Source: Vibrio neptunius
Lineage (GTDB): Bacteria; Pseudomonadota; Gammaproteobacteria; Enterobacterales; Vibrionaceae
Assembly: GCA_019339365.1 (NCBI GenBank)
Contig: CP079860.1
Span: 1,426,001 to 1,490,000, forward strand
Direction: 5' to 3'
Length of the DNA: 64,000 bases
Shown here: in pieces, positions 17,785-27,410 of the stretch
How the letters are laid out: the number at the start of each line of letters is the position of its first letter
How positions within the stretch are numbered: position 1 is the first letter of the stretch
Notes under the pieces: generated by a model
What the model was told of the DNA's origin: nothing
Seen by the model: only the letters and a program-made list of their open reading frames with translations
Database searches by the model: none
Position numbers and translations under genes: made by a program

Positions 17785-18972
17785 ATGGACGCGATTAAGA
17801 TTCAGAACCTTGATGTGGTATTTGGTGATCAGCCGCACAAGGCTTTAGCTCTGCTCGATGAAGGCAAAGCCCGTCAGGAAATTATTGATCAAACAGGGCA
17901 GGTAGTAGGTGTCGATAATGTCACCATGAGTGTCAAAGAAGGCGAAATCTGCGTGTTAATGGGCTTGTCTGGTTCAGGTAAATCCAGCCTGCTTAGGGCG
18001 GTGAATGGCTTGAACTCCATCAGCCGTGGTTCGTTGCAGGTCAAGGATGGCGATAATCAGGTCGAGCTCTCTTCTTGCAATGAAGAAACGTTAAGACACC
18101 TGCGCACTCATAGAGTGTCCATGGTATTTCAGAAATTTGCTTTAATGCCATGGCTGACCGTACTCGATAACGTTGCATTTGGTCTCGAAATGCAAGGCAT
18201 TCCGAAAGCTGAACGAAGAGCGAAAGCACGAGAGCAGTTGGAAATGGTCGAGCTTTCAGACTGGGAACACAAGTATCCGCATGAACTATCTGGAGGTATG
18301 CAGCAGCGTGTTGGCTTAGCAAGAGCGTTCGCCATGGACACCGATATTCTCTTAATGGATGAGCCGTTTTCAGCCCTTGATCCCTTGATTCGTGCACAAT
18401 TGCAAGACGAGCTCATCCTGCTACAGAAAAAGCTCAATAAGACGATTCTGTTTGTTAGTCATGATCTCGACGAGGCACTTAAAATTGGTAACAACATTGC
18501 TATTATGGAATCGGGAAAATTGATTCAGCACGGTAAGCCAGAGCAAATCGTGCTATCTCCAGAAAACGACTACGTTAAAGACTTTGTGTCTCACACCAAT
18601 CCGCTCAATGTGTTAAAAGGCCGTTCTCTGATGCAACCTGCGAGTGAATTAGTACAGGAAGACGCGAGATGGCAAATCTGTCCGACGAAAAAAGTGTGGG
18701 TTGAAGAACGTAATAATCAGTTGCATCTGGATAATAAAGCCGATCTCAAACTGGTGGATTGGCGTGATGAGGCCACTGAGCTATGCGACATCAGTCAAGA
18801 ATCGGTGGTGATTGCTAGCCCAGATATCGGTATGCGAGAAGCGATCAAGTTAAAACAACGCAGTGGTCAACCGATACTATTGGTTGAAAATGATGAGTTG
18901 ATTGGCGTGTTGGACGACAGCGATTTTTATGCGGGCTTGCTAGGAAAGCTCAATCATTCAAAAGCGGCTTAG
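17785..18972 (+). CDS. choV: Choline/betaine ABC transporter ATPase
   Basis: A 395-residue ATPase. Walker A GLSGSGKSS near residue 58, Q-loop in VFQKFALMPWLTV, signature LSGGMQQRVGLARAFA, Walker B ILLMDEPFSALD, and switch His in LFVSHDLDEA. The segment after residue about 275 resembles the CBS-type regulatory tail of ProV proteins, which senses ionic strength. Translational coupling to choW is likely because only two bases separate them. It is the last gene of the bet-cho operon. Confidence 0.95.
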   Translation: MDAIKIQNLDVVFGDQPHKALALLDEGKARQEIIDQTGQVVGVDNVTMSVKEGEICVLMGLSGSGKSSLLRAVNGLNSISRGSLQVKDGDNQVELSSCNEETLRHLRTHRVSMVFQKFALMPWLTVLDNVAFGLEMQGIPKAERRAKAREQLEMVELSDWEHKYPHELSGGMQQRVGLARAFAMDTDILLMDEPFSALDPLIRAQLQDELILLQKKLNKTILFVSHDLDEALKIGNNIAIMESGKLIQHGKPEQIVLSPENDYVKDFVSHTNPLNVLKGRSLMQPASELVQEDARWQICPTKKVWVEERNNQLHLDNKADLKLVDWRDEATELCDISQESVVIASPDIGMREAIKLKQRSGQPILLVENDELIGVLDDSDFYAGLLGKLNHSKAA

Positions 18973-19068
18973 CACAGTACTAAATACTAAAAAAGTCCAA
19001 CGGCGCATGATGTGTAGGCATTGCGCGCCGTGTCTTGGGGCGCTTACCGCTTGAATACCACTTCAGCG

Positions 19069-19686
19069 TCAACGATAGAAATGATCAGTGCGAACAAAAT
19101 GATCAATCTGTTTTGGTACAAACGAAGTGTAAATCATACTGGTATGCGCGCTTTTCATTTCTATATGGTCACTCATCCCTTCAATTTTTGTTTCATCGAC
19201 GGTGACCGTACCATCAGACAGTGTCTTGTTACCCATCATTAGCAGCGCTCTGGCCCCCAACGCCAGTGTACCTGCAATACTGCCGAGTTTCTGCGGGAAG
19301 CGCCAAACATCCTCATGTTCTTTTAAACCAAACTCAGCAGCATTGCCGAGCATCGCACCCATACCAAGGTCTTGGATACGGCTAACGATAGAAGCGCCTC
19401 TTAAAGGAGAACCTACGGCAACGACATGCGATACGTTGTGAGTATCTGGCTCTCTGGAGGCTAAATAGTGCTTGATGATCAAGCCGCCAAGGCTATGACC
19501 CACAAGAACGTTCGGCTGATGAGGGGATAGTGCTTGGTCTATCGTATTAAAAACCTTGTGTTCATCAATTGATACACTGTTGTAGCTGATGGTCTGAGTC
19601 TCATATCCGTATGAACGCAACTTTTGACTCAATGGCTGCATCGCCAATCCGTGCATGTACAGGCCATGAAGAATGACTATTTTCAT
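19069..19686 (-). CDS. Alpha/beta hydrolase, esterase/lipase-like
   Basis: A 205-residue protein with an oxyanion-hole motif ILHGLYMHG at the N-terminus and the nucleophile elbow VGHSLGG (Ser65). Candidate acid and His lie in GTVTVDETKIEG and the closing HTSM or HFVRTDHF segment. No signal peptide is present, so it is probably cytoplasmic. The start is the ATG at 19686 with GAGG six bases upstream; the TTG further upstream is rejected. It resembles small alpha/beta hydrolases related to lipases and PGAP1-like proteins; substrate unknown. It is convergent with choV. Confidence 0.82.
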   Translation of the reverse strand: MKIVILHGLYMHGLAMQPLSQKLRSYGYETQTISYNSVSIDEHKVFNTIDQALSPHQPNVLVGHSLGGLIIKHYLASREPDTHNVSHVVAVGSPLRGASIVSRIQDLGMGAMLGNAAEFGLKEHEDVWRFPQKLGSIAGTLALGARALLMMGNKTLSDGTVTVDETKIEGMSDHIEMKSAHTSMIYTSFVPKQIDHFVRTDHFYR

Positions 19687-19917
19687 CGGGTGCCTCAATA
19701 CAAAATCTTCCCCTTATTTTGCCAATTCTGTACTGGCTTAACCAGTAAGGATTATCATATTTGATAATTCGCTGACAGTAATTGACGAATCTGCTTGATT
19801 GATATGATGATAAAGAAGTGAATCAGCTTCGAGCCTGCGACAATAGCAAAGCGAGTCGCTGGCGAGGGACAAGGGCGGTGACTTGCAGAGTTATTTTTAA
19901 GCGCGTGACTGATAAAA

Positions 19918-19935
19918 GCAGGCTAACTAGCCTGC
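19918..19935 (-). terminator. Terminator after the PhzF-like gene
   Basis: Read on the minus strand, GCAGGC-TAGTTA-GCCTGC is followed by TTTTATC. The outer stem can be extended by two base pairs. It lies 14 bases after the PhzF-like stop codon. Confidence 0.7.
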
Positions 19936-19948
19936 CTTACACACAGGT

Positions 19949-20737
19949 TTAAATGTAGATTTTACTGCGAGAGTATAACACGGCGTCGCCAGAAACGATA
20001 ACCTCACTCTCTTCGATGTGACAGTATAGGATGCCTCCACGTGTTGATGCTTGGTAAGCTTTTAAATGAGATTTACCGAGTTGCTTAGACCAATAAGGGG
20101 CTAGCCCAGCATGAATTGATCCCGTCACTGGATCTTCGCAATCACCGACATCTGGCCAGAAATAGCGAGATACAAAATCGTATTCTGTTCCTCGCGCGGT
20201 GACCACCAGATCAAATGGAGCGAGGGATTCCAGGTGCTCTCTACGCACAGTGAGTTCCCTGATATCGTGTTCGTTCTCATAGATAGCAAAGTAGGCCTGC
20301 GGGCTTTTCAGGACCTTGCTTGGGCAGAGAGAGACCGATTCATACAACGCTGAAGGAATGTCACATTCTACTGGTTCCCTGATGGGAAATGTCATCAATA
20401 TTCGACCTGAAAGGTCTTTTTCTACTTTGAGCTTACCCACTTGTCGAGTCTCAAACTCGATAGTGCCACTAGTCTCAAAAAATTGATAAAGGACAAAGGA
20501 TGAAGCGAGTGTAGCGTGACCGCAGAAATCAACTTCGGCTTTAGGTGAGAACCAGCGAATTTCGTATTGGTTAGCACCAGTGGGTTTAATAAACGCGGTT
20601 TCAGAAAGGTTGTTTTCCGTTGCAATATTTTGCATTGTTTCGTCGCTGAGCCAGTCTATCAAAGGAACGACTGCTGCGGAGTTACCTTTGAAGCGCTGTG
20701 TTGTAAATGCGTCACAGGTGAACATTTCCAGTTCCAT
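19949..20737 (-). CDS. PhzF family isomerase-like protein
   Basis: A 262-residue member of the PhzF / diaminopimelate-epimerase fold family. It shows the conserved opening MFTCDAFTTQRFKGNSAAVVPL, the catalytic Glu46 in NNLSETAF, the WFSPKAEVDFCGHATLA motif, and DCEDPVTGSIHAGLAPYW. In phenazine producers PhzF isomerises a dihydro-anthranilate; there are no other phenazine genes here, so the substrate is unknown. I chose ATG 20737 because GGAG lies six bases upstream, rather than the frame's first ATG four codons earlier, which contains that GGAG. It is monocistronic with its own terminator. Confidence 0.88.
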   Translation of the reverse strand: MELEMFTCDAFTTQRFKGNSAAVVPLIDWLSDETMQNIATENNLSETAFIKPTGANQYEIRWFSPKAEVDFCGHATLASSFVLYQFFETSGTIEFETRQVGKLKVEKDLSGRILMTFPIREPVECDIPSALYESVSLCPSKVLKSPQAYFAIYENEHDIRELTVRREHLESLAPFDLVVTARGTEYDFVSRYFWPDVGDCEDPVTGSIHAGLAPYWSKQLGKSHLKAYQASTRGGILYCHIEESEVIVSGDAVLYSRSKIYI

Positions 20738-20919
20738 ATCTATCTCCATACGTTGTTTGAATTTGTTTTTTTAATGGTATTCATAAAGGCAATGCTTTGT
20801 AACGGTGTACTGTTTCTCATTGAGAATAGATTCACACAGAATAATGCTTTTGTTGCATTTCTTTAAATGAATTAGTAGAGGGAACCTGAAATTATAGGCT
20901 GGAATTAGAGAAAGGCGTT

Positions 20920-20947
20920 GTGGCCCAAATGATTTCCATCGGGCCAC
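20920..20947 (-). terminator. Terminator candidate after lldD
   Basis: GTGGCCC and GGGCCAC form a 7-bp stem with a 14-base loop, lying about 12 bases after the lldD stop on the minus strand. A short CTTTCTC follows, so it is a moderate terminator. Confidence 0.5.
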
Positions 20948-20958
20948 GACGAGTTGTT

Positions 20959-22099
20959 TTACGTAAACCGTACCAAAGAATCTTGATTGAGTTGGTTAAT
21001 GTTTTGTGCACCCGTCAGAGTCATGGCAACGCGCATTTCCTTTTCGTAGAGATCGAGAAGGTTTTCTACACCTGCCTGTCCCTGTGCGGCAAGTGCATAA
21101 ATGTAAGAACGGCCAAGCATGGCGCAATCTGCACCCAAGGCGAGCATTCTGACTACATCCAGGCCAGTGCGAATACCAGAATCAACAAAGATCTTCAGAT
21201 CACCTTTTTACTGCATCAGCAATGCTCGGCAATGCTTTAGCCGACGACATCACGCCATCTAACTGGCGACCGCCGTGGTTGGAAACCACAATGCCATCAG
21301 CGCCAAATTTAACCGCATCTTTTGCATCCTGCTCATCCAGAATTCCTTTGATGACCATGGGGCCATCCCAGAAGTCACGGATCCACTCTAGGTCTTGCCA
21401 CGAGATGGAAGGATCAAAGTTTTCACCTAACCAGCCAATATAGTCTTCGAGCTTGGTTGGCTCACCGCGGTAGGTTGAAATGTTGCCTAGATCGTGTGGT
21501 TTCCCAAACAGGCCGACATCGAATGCCCAAGAAGGATGACGCATCGCTTGAAAGACTCGGCGCATTGCAGCATTTGGTCCGCTCATACCAGAATGCATAT
21601 CACGATAGCGCGCTCCCGGCACTGGCATATCAACCGTAAAGACAAGGGTTGTGACTCCGGCTGCTTTCGCGCGCTCGAGCACGTTTTTCATGAATCCACG
21701 GTCTTTTAACACGTAGAGCTGAAACCACATGGGTCGTGCCAGCTTTGGGGTGACTTCTTCAATAGGGCAGACAGACACGGTCGACATCGTAAATGGAATG
21801 CCTTTGTTTTCCGCAGCAATGGCAGCCTGCACTTCACCGCGTCTCGCGTACATGCCAGTTAGACCAACTGGAGACAGAGCAATAGGCAGAGCGAATTTTT
21901 CACCAAAGATTTCGGTTTCTAGATTCAGGTCAGACATGTTTTTGAGCACACGTTGTTTTAGCGCGATATCCGCGAGATCTTCGGTATTGCGTCTTAATGT
22001 ATGCTCTCCATAAGAACCGCCATCAATATAGTGGAACAAGAACGGCGGAAGTTTAGATTTAGCCGCTTTACGGTAGTCTGTTGAAGCCGAGATGATCAT
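20959..22099 (-). pseudogene. lldD: FMN-dependent L-lactate dehydrogenase, frameshifted
   Basis: The gene encodes the whole LldD/glycolate-oxidase fold in two frames. The first part (22099 to about 21210, ~298 residues) has [37 protein letters not shown], the FMN-site Lys in [14 protein letters not shown], and the catalytic His in [14 protein letters not shown]. After DAVK the frame hits a stop; in the next frame the expected [27 protein letters not shown] follows and runs to 20959. Removing one T from the T5 run at 21205-21209 restores a ~380-residue protein. LldD oxidises L-lactate to pyruvate at the inner membrane. It is downstream of and co-directed with the lactate permease gene. I regard the shift as a probable sequence error. 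Confidence 0.88.
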
Positions 22100-22240
22100 A
22101 AATTCAGTCCTACATTTACATATTGGGGGCCTAAATAAGGCAAGAACGACATCTTTAATAGATTAACAAGGCGTTAATACCCGCAGTGATTCGACACCAG
22201 TGGCCAGTCTTGTCAGGGACGGGTATTCGCGCAAAAAGGT

Positions 22241-23933
22241 TTACTTCATTAGAGCATCGGTAATTTGGATACCATAAATGGCAACCAGACCAATAACACC
22301 AGTCACTACAAGATAGTAGAACGTTGGGATAACGGTCTTGCGCAGTGTCGCACCCTCACGACCCAGAAGACCGACGGTTGCGGAAGCGGCTACAACGTTA
22401 TGAATCGCGATCATGTTACCCGCTGCCGCACCGACGGCTTGTAGGGCGACGACGACGGCACTTGAAATAGATAACGTTTGGGCTACTTCAAATTGGAACT
22501 GGCTAAACATCATGTTAGAGACGGTATTTGAGCCTGCGATGAATGCACCCAAAGCCCCCACTGTTGCGCTGAGTGCTGGGAACGCTTCACCCACCAAACC
22601 TGCAGCGAAGTTTGCAGTAGTCACAGGCATGCTGGCTAAATCAGCACCGTTGATTCCAGAGTTGATAAAGATACGTACCATTGGGATGGTAAACACAAGT
22701 ACGAAGCCTGCACCAATCAGTGTTTTACTCGATTCACCAAATGCTTTCGTCAATGGGGTAGCACTGCGTGCTTGAAGAAGTACTGCAATCAAAGCGACAA
22801 ACACTAAGATGCCACCAGGCAGATATAAAGGTTGGATAGCGGTACTGATACCAACCTCGCCAAGAATGTTACCAAACGACAAACTCACACTACGCAGCAT
22901 GGCTTTAAACTCAGCGCTGACGCGACTTGCTACTAGGACGACAGCAAGAAGTACGTATGGCAGCCAAGCCATAACCATGCTCATTGGCTTGTCTTTAGAA
23001 TCCGCCAGATCAATCTTAAGAGAGCCTAACCATTCTGCAGGCCATTTCTTCTCGTCTTCAAAATCCCACGTTGATTTTGGAACAAGGGAAGCCACGCTTA
23101 GCAGCAGAAACCACGATCGTTAAGCCAACCAGACCACCGATAAGTGATGGGAATTCCGCGCCCAAGAACACACCCGTTAATGCGTAAGGAATGGTAAAAG
23201 CAAGGCCTGCAAAAAGAGCAAATGGAATGATGTCTAGGCCTTCTGTCCAGCTTCTATTCTTACCAAAGAAGCGTGTTAACATCATCGCCATCAGTACCGG
23301 GATTAGGGTGCCAACACAAGCGTGGATCAGCGCAACGCTGGACGTTATCTGCTGAAGGTAGGCGTCCCAGTTTGAACCGTTAGCCACAAGCGCTTCAGTA
23401 ATGTTATGTGTGTCTAGGCCTTTGTTCACGCCGACAATGATCGGGGTTCCCACTGCACCGAAAGACACGGGTGTAGACTGAATCATCATGCCCATTAGAA
23501 CAGCGGCAAGGGCTGGAAAACCAATAGCGACAAGAAGCGGAGCCGCAATGGCAGCAGGGGTACCAAAACCAGAGGCGCCTTCAATGAATGAGCCAAAACA
23601 CCAAGCGATGATGATCGCCTGAACTCGACGGTCTGGCGAGATATTGGTAAATCCATTGCGGATGGTTGATATCGCACCAGTGTGTTTTAGTGTGTTGAGC
23701 AGGAAAATGGCACCGAAGACAATCCACAGTACAGAGACAGTGATGCCCAGTCCCTGAAAAATGGAGGCAAGAACTCGCGCAGTAGACATATCCCAACAGA
23801 ACAGGGCAATCACTACGGTCAATCCGAAAGCAACAGGCATCGCGCGTTTCGCTGGCCAGTTGAGACCGACTAATAATATAGCCGCAACCACTATCGGCGA
23901 AAAGGCCACTAAGGCCAGTAAGGTTTCACTCAT
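22241..23933 (-). pseudogene. lldP: L-lactate permease, LctP family, frameshifted
   Basis: Two overlapping frames (23933-23058 and 23095-22241) together encode a ~564-residue polytopic permease of the LctP family, which imports lactate, and often glycolate, with protons. The N-terminal part has [20 protein letters not shown] and many membrane segments; the second part has GSNTVSNMMFSQFQFEVA and AAGNMIAIHNVVAASATVGL, both family signatures. The junction AAKRGF / [19 protein letters not shown] is restored by removing one base from the GGG at 23086-23088 (plus strand). It lies upstream of lldD in the same direction (gap 141 bases), forming a lactate uptake and oxidation unit, divergent from a LysR regulator. 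Confidence 0.88.
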
Positions 23934-24100
23934 TGGTACATCCTCGTACAGGCTTTTACTTTTACAAATCAGGATTCTCTAGAATCTCTTAGATTTTATA
24001 ATTGTGATATTTGTGTTAATTCGAGGTGAATTTACCCCTTTATTTTTTATTGATATAGGGAAATAATGAAAATAATTAATTCCAAAAATGACATAATGAT

Positions 24101-25000
24101 ATGCGTGCGGACGATATAATTTTATTTTCTCAGGTGGTAGAACTGGGTAGTTTTAGTAAAGTTGCAGAGATGAATAACCTTACAAATTCGGTAGTTAGCA
24201 AAAGAATAGCTCGATTAGAAGAAGCAATTGGCGTTCAATTATTATATCGAACTACGCGTAAATTGACGTTAACGGAGGCTGGTAAGGCGCTGACCCACGG
24301 CGCGAAAAATGTGAAGCAAGCCGCTCAGGAAGCGATGGATGCCGTATCGGGATTTGGTGAGAATATCAGCGGTCACATCAAAATGTCGGTGCCCTCAATT
24401 TCTGGTGACCTGATTTTGGCTGATGCAGTGGCAGAATTTTGCAACTTGCATCCAGGCTTAACGGTCGATATGTCTCTCGATAATCGCTTTGTTGATCTTG
24501 TCGAAGGCGGGTATGATCTTGTGATCCGTACCGGCTACCTTGAAGATTCGAGTCTTATTGCTCGTCATATTCTTGATTCTCAATGGGTGGTTTGTGCCTC
24601 ACCTTCTTACATTGCACGGAATGGAAAACCTATCCTGCCCGAAGATCTTGTTACCCACAACTGCCTGCAATACGCCTATCAAACAACAGGCGCCTCTGAG
24701 TGGGAATTTAAATCTGAGTCAGGGAACTATACGGTCAAGGTGTCAGGCTCCTTCTCGACGGATAATGCGACGGCACTAAGAAAAGCAGCAATGGGCGGGC
24801 ATGGGATTGCATACGTACCACGATGTTTGGTTTATCACGACATTCGCAATGGTCAATTGGTGGATCTGTTTCCAGAATTGGTCGGCAAGCGGTTGGGAAT
24901 TTACGCAGTCTATCCGTTTACTCGTCAACCGCCCAATAAAGTTAAGCTGTTAATTGAGCATATTCGGGCGCGTTATTTAGCTATTTCGCACTATTTCTAA
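24101..25000 (+). CDS. LysR family transcriptional regulator
   Basis: A 299-residue LysR protein: winged HTH at residues 1-60 (LFSQVVELGSFSKVAEMNNLTNSVVSKRIARLEEAIGVQLLYRTTRKLTLTEAG) and a two-lobed effector domain (DLVIRTGYLEDSSLIAR, later ATALRKAAMGGHGIAYVPRCLV), closest in style to the CrgA/DsdC-like LysR branch. It is divergent from lldP-lldD across a 167-base gap, so it may control lactate use; that is positional inference only, since E. coli LldR is a GntR protein. A bidirectional hairpin follows its stop. Confidence 0.88.
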   Translation: MRADDIILFSQVVELGSFSKVAEMNNLTNSVVSKRIARLEEAIGVQLLYRTTRKLTLTEAGKALTHGAKNVKQAAQEAMDAVSGFGENISGHIKMSVPSISGDLILADAVAEFCNLHPGLTVDMSLDNRFVDLVEGGYDLVIRTGYLEDSSLIARHILDSQWVVCASPSYIARNGKPILPEDLVTHNCLQYAYQTTGASEWEFKSESGNYTVKVSGSFSTDNATALRKAAMGGHGIAYVPRCLVYHDIRNGQLVDLFPELVGKRLGIYAVYPFTRQPPNKVKLLIEHIRARYLAISHYF

Positions 25001-25006
25001 GAGAAA

Positions 25007-25034
25007 AAAGCCGATGCGTCCATGCATCGGCTTT
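25007..25034. terminator. Bidirectional terminator
   Basis: AAAGCCGATGC and GCATCGGCTTT form a perfect 11-bp stem with loop GTCCAT, preceded by an A-run. It separates the convergent LysR and ABC ATPase genes. Confidence 0.85.
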
Positions 25035-25064
25035 GATTGGCGGCCAAACCAATATATTTCTGTT

Positions 25065-26687
25065 TTATGCTGCAACGATCTCTTCGTCTAAGTCGAAAGA
25101 TGCATCAATAAGCATCTTAGTGTAGTCATTTTTCGGCGAGTGGAAGATGTCATCGGCGGTGCCTTCTTCCATCACTTCGCCTTTCTGCATCACGAGTACT
25201 CGATCAGAAAGTGCTTTCACTACGCTCAAGTCATGGCTGATGAACAGGAAACCAATGTTGTGCTTTTTCTGAATATCTTTAAGCAGGTCGATAACGGTCA
25301 ACTGTACCGAACGGTCGAGTGCAGACGTCGGTTCATCCAATAGAATGAATGACGGTTCTAGGATCAAAGCACGAGCAATGGCGATACGCTGACGCTGACC
25401 ACCAGAGAACTCATGTGGGTAACGGTTGATTGAGTGAGGGTCGAGTCTCACTTCTTCCAATGCTTTGCGAGCGCGCTGCATGCGTTCAGCACGGCCCATC
25501 TGAGGCTGATGCACGGTTAGACCTTCAGTAATGATGTCGCCGACGGTCATACGTGGAGATAGAGAACCATAAGGGTCTTGGAACACCATCTGAATGTCTT
25601 TCTTAAGCGCAAAGCGTTCTTTTTCACTTAGCGCTTTAACATCCTGACCTTTAAATTCAATGCCACCTGTACAAGGTAACAGGCCGATAAGTGCGCGGCC
25701 AAGCGTCGATTTTCCTGATCCTGATTCGCCGACAATACCCAAAGTTTCACCTTGCTTAAGCTCAAGGGAAATACCCTTAACCGCTTCAAAGTACTCATTT
25801 TTGCTCTGAATAAAATGAGACTTTATGAGGAATTTGACGCGAATATTATCGGCTTTAAGTAATGGCGGTGCGCCATCTTCTACCGGATCTTTACTGCCTT
25901 TTGGAATCGAGTTGATCAACATCTTTGTGTAATCATGCTGAGGATGGTTAAACAAGGCCTGACACTGTCCTTCCTCAACCACATCGCCTTTACACATAAC
26001 GATGACTCGGTCAGCAAGGTGTTTTACGACCCCTAAGTCATGTGTAATGAACAAAATAGCCATGCCCATCTTAGCCTGAATCTCTTTAATTAGATTCAGG
26101 ACTTCGGCTTGTACTGTTACATCAAGCGCAGTCGTCGGTTCATCAGCAATAAGAATGTCAGGTTCGTTGATCAATGCCATCGCAATCATAATACGTTGCA
26201 ACTGACCGCCTGAGAATTCATGCGGATACTTAGTGTACGCCTGCTCTGGATTTGGAAGATGAACCAGATTAAACAGCTCAAGTACTTTTTGTTTAGCCTG
26301 AGAACGCGAGACTGGACGATGACACATGATGGCTTCCGCCACCTGAATACCCACTCGCATGAACGGGTTGAGAGACGTCATTGGTTCCTGAAAAATCATA
26401 CCAATGCGGTCGCCGCGAATGGACTGCATCTCTTTTTCGGCTTTATCGACCAGTTGCTCACCCTCAAAAATGATGCTGGACTGAGAGTGAACAATGGCGT
26501 TATTTGGTAGTAACTGCATCAGAGCATTGGTCGAAACGGACTTACCGCTACCGGATTCACCTACGATAGCGAGCGTTTCCCCCTGAAAGAGTTCAAAGTT
26601 AACATCCTTTACTGCGTCTACAATACCGTCGTTGGTTGTAAAGCTTACTGAAAGGTTTTTCACCTCTAGAATTGGCATCTGTGACAT
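25065..26687 (-). CDS. Two-domain peptide-type ABC transporter ATPase (no permease nearby)
   Basis: A 540-residue fusion of two nucleotide-binding domains, as in YejF and GsiA. First domain: Walker A GESGSGKSVST, signature FSGGQLQRIMIAMAL, Walker B ILIADEPTTALD. Second domain: Walker A GESGSGKSTLG, signature FSGGQRQRIAIARAL, Walker B FILLDEPTSALD. Each is followed by an oligopeptide-type tail (HDYTKMLINSIPKG and NDYTKMLIDASFD). The ATG at 26687 is chosen because AAGGA lies seven bases upstream. Unlike yejF at 38054, it has no binding protein or permease gene beside it, so its partner permease must be encoded elsewhere or it is orphaned. Confidence 0.9.
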   Translation of the reverse strand: MSQMPILEVKNLSVSFTTNDGIVDAVKDVNFELFQGETLAIVGESGSGKSVSTNALMQLLPNNAIVHSQSSIIFEGEQLVDKAEKEMQSIRGDRIGMIFQEPMTSLNPFMRVGIQVAEAIMCHRPVSRSQAKQKVLELFNLVHLPNPEQAYTKYPHEFSGGQLQRIMIAMALINEPDILIADEPTTALDVTVQAEVLNLIKEIQAKMGMAILFITHDLGVVKHLADRVIVMCKGDVVEEGQCQALFNHPQHDYTKMLINSIPKGSKDPVEDGAPPLLKADNIRVKFLIKSHFIQSKNEYFEAVKGISLELKQGETLGIVGESGSGKSTLGRALIGLLPCTGGIEFKGQDVKALSEKERFALKKDIQMVFQDPYGSLSPRMTVGDIITEGLTVHQPQMGRAERMQRARKALEEVRLDPHSINRYPHEFSGGQRQRIAIARALILEPSFILLDEPTSALDRSVQLTVIDLLKDIQKKHNIGFLFISHDLSVVKALSDRVLVMQKGEVMEEGTADDIFHSPKNDYTKMLIDASFDLDEEIVAA

Positions 26688-26701
26688 TTGCATTCCTTGT
26701 T

Positions 26702-27196
26702 TTAATTTATTTGATGCGAGCTTTCCGTTGCATTGCCATAGCTCTTCAATGCTGAAAAGTGGTGATGAGCCTTTTGAACTTGTTGAAACTCTAACATCCA
26801 CTGTGCATTACGTTGAGCACTACAAAACGCGCCCATATGGCGCAAAAGATCCTCACAGTTTTTAGCAAGAACGTGGTGGGTCGCCTGAACCAACTCTGCA
26901 GATTCAATCGACATAAACTGAAGCAAAGCATAACTTTGATTGAGTAAATCGAAGGCACTTTGATGCTGACCCATCTTGTTGAGGATCTCTGATTGAGAGA
27001 CAGCAGCATCTCGTAAGCCAGTTAATAAACAGCTGAATTGGCAAGGTTTGATTTGGTCGTCACTTAGCGCGCTTTGGATATGCGTCGGTAAATGATGCAG
27101 AACTTGATCGTACAAGTAGTGCGCCTCTGGCCAATGACCTTGTTCTAATAACTGTTCAGCTTTTAGGTAATGTGTCCAGCACTGTTGTAGATCCAT
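26702..27196 (-). CDS. Unrecognised helical protein, TPR-like, 164 residues
   Basis: The helix-rich sequence with spaced aromatic and Ala residues (WTHYLKAEQLLEQGHWPEAHYLYDQVLHHLP; HQSAFDLLNQSYALLQF) resembles two or three tetratricopeptide-like helix pairs. No signal peptide or enzyme motif is seen. GGAG lies nine bases before ATG 27196; a TTG two codons earlier is less likely. It ends 14 bases before the two-domain ABC ATPase start codon, so the two are probably co-transcribed, but a functional link is not obvious. It is divergent from the LonB-type protease across a region with a 16-bp palindrome. Confidence 0.65.
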   Translation of the reverse strand: MDLQQCWTHYLKAEQLLEQGHWPEAHYLYDQVLHHLPTHIQSALSDDQIKPCQFSCLLTGLRDAAVSQSEILNKMGQHQSAFDLLNQSYALLQFMSIESAELVQATHHVLAKNCEDLLRHMGAFCSAQRNAQWMLEFQQVQKAHHHFSALKSYGNATESSHQIN

Positions 27197-27264
27197 GTTC
27201 AATTACTCCACCAAAATCGTAACAAGGCATATTTAAATGCAATTTATTATCTATTGCAAACAAT

Positions 27265-27280
27265 TATCATTTAAATGATA
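27265..27280. promoter_or_regulatory. 16-bp palindrome between divergent genes
   Basis: TATCATTTAAATGATA is perfectly self-complementary and lies between the TPR-like gene and the LonB gene. It is AT-rich and partly resembles a Fur-type site (AATTATCATTT), but nothing nearby is iron-related, so the binding protein is unknown. Confidence 0.35.
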
Positions 27281-27410
27281 TTTGTCAGCATAATTGGTGG
27301 ATATTTAGCCAGTTGAACTCTAATACTGCCTAAGTCACTAAAATATAACCAAAACTGGCCTACACTAGGTCGTTATAGAGTTGATGGAAAATAACAATAA
27401 GGAAAGAAAG

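Noticed and set aside
19000..19068. Imperfect GGCGC-rich hairpin after choV as terminator
   Set aside because: The stem is imperfect with a long loop and no T-run, so I did not list it.
24001..24030. CRP site in the lldP-lysR region (TGTGATATTTGTGTTAA)
   Set aside because: Only the left half matches; the right half lacks the required TCACA.
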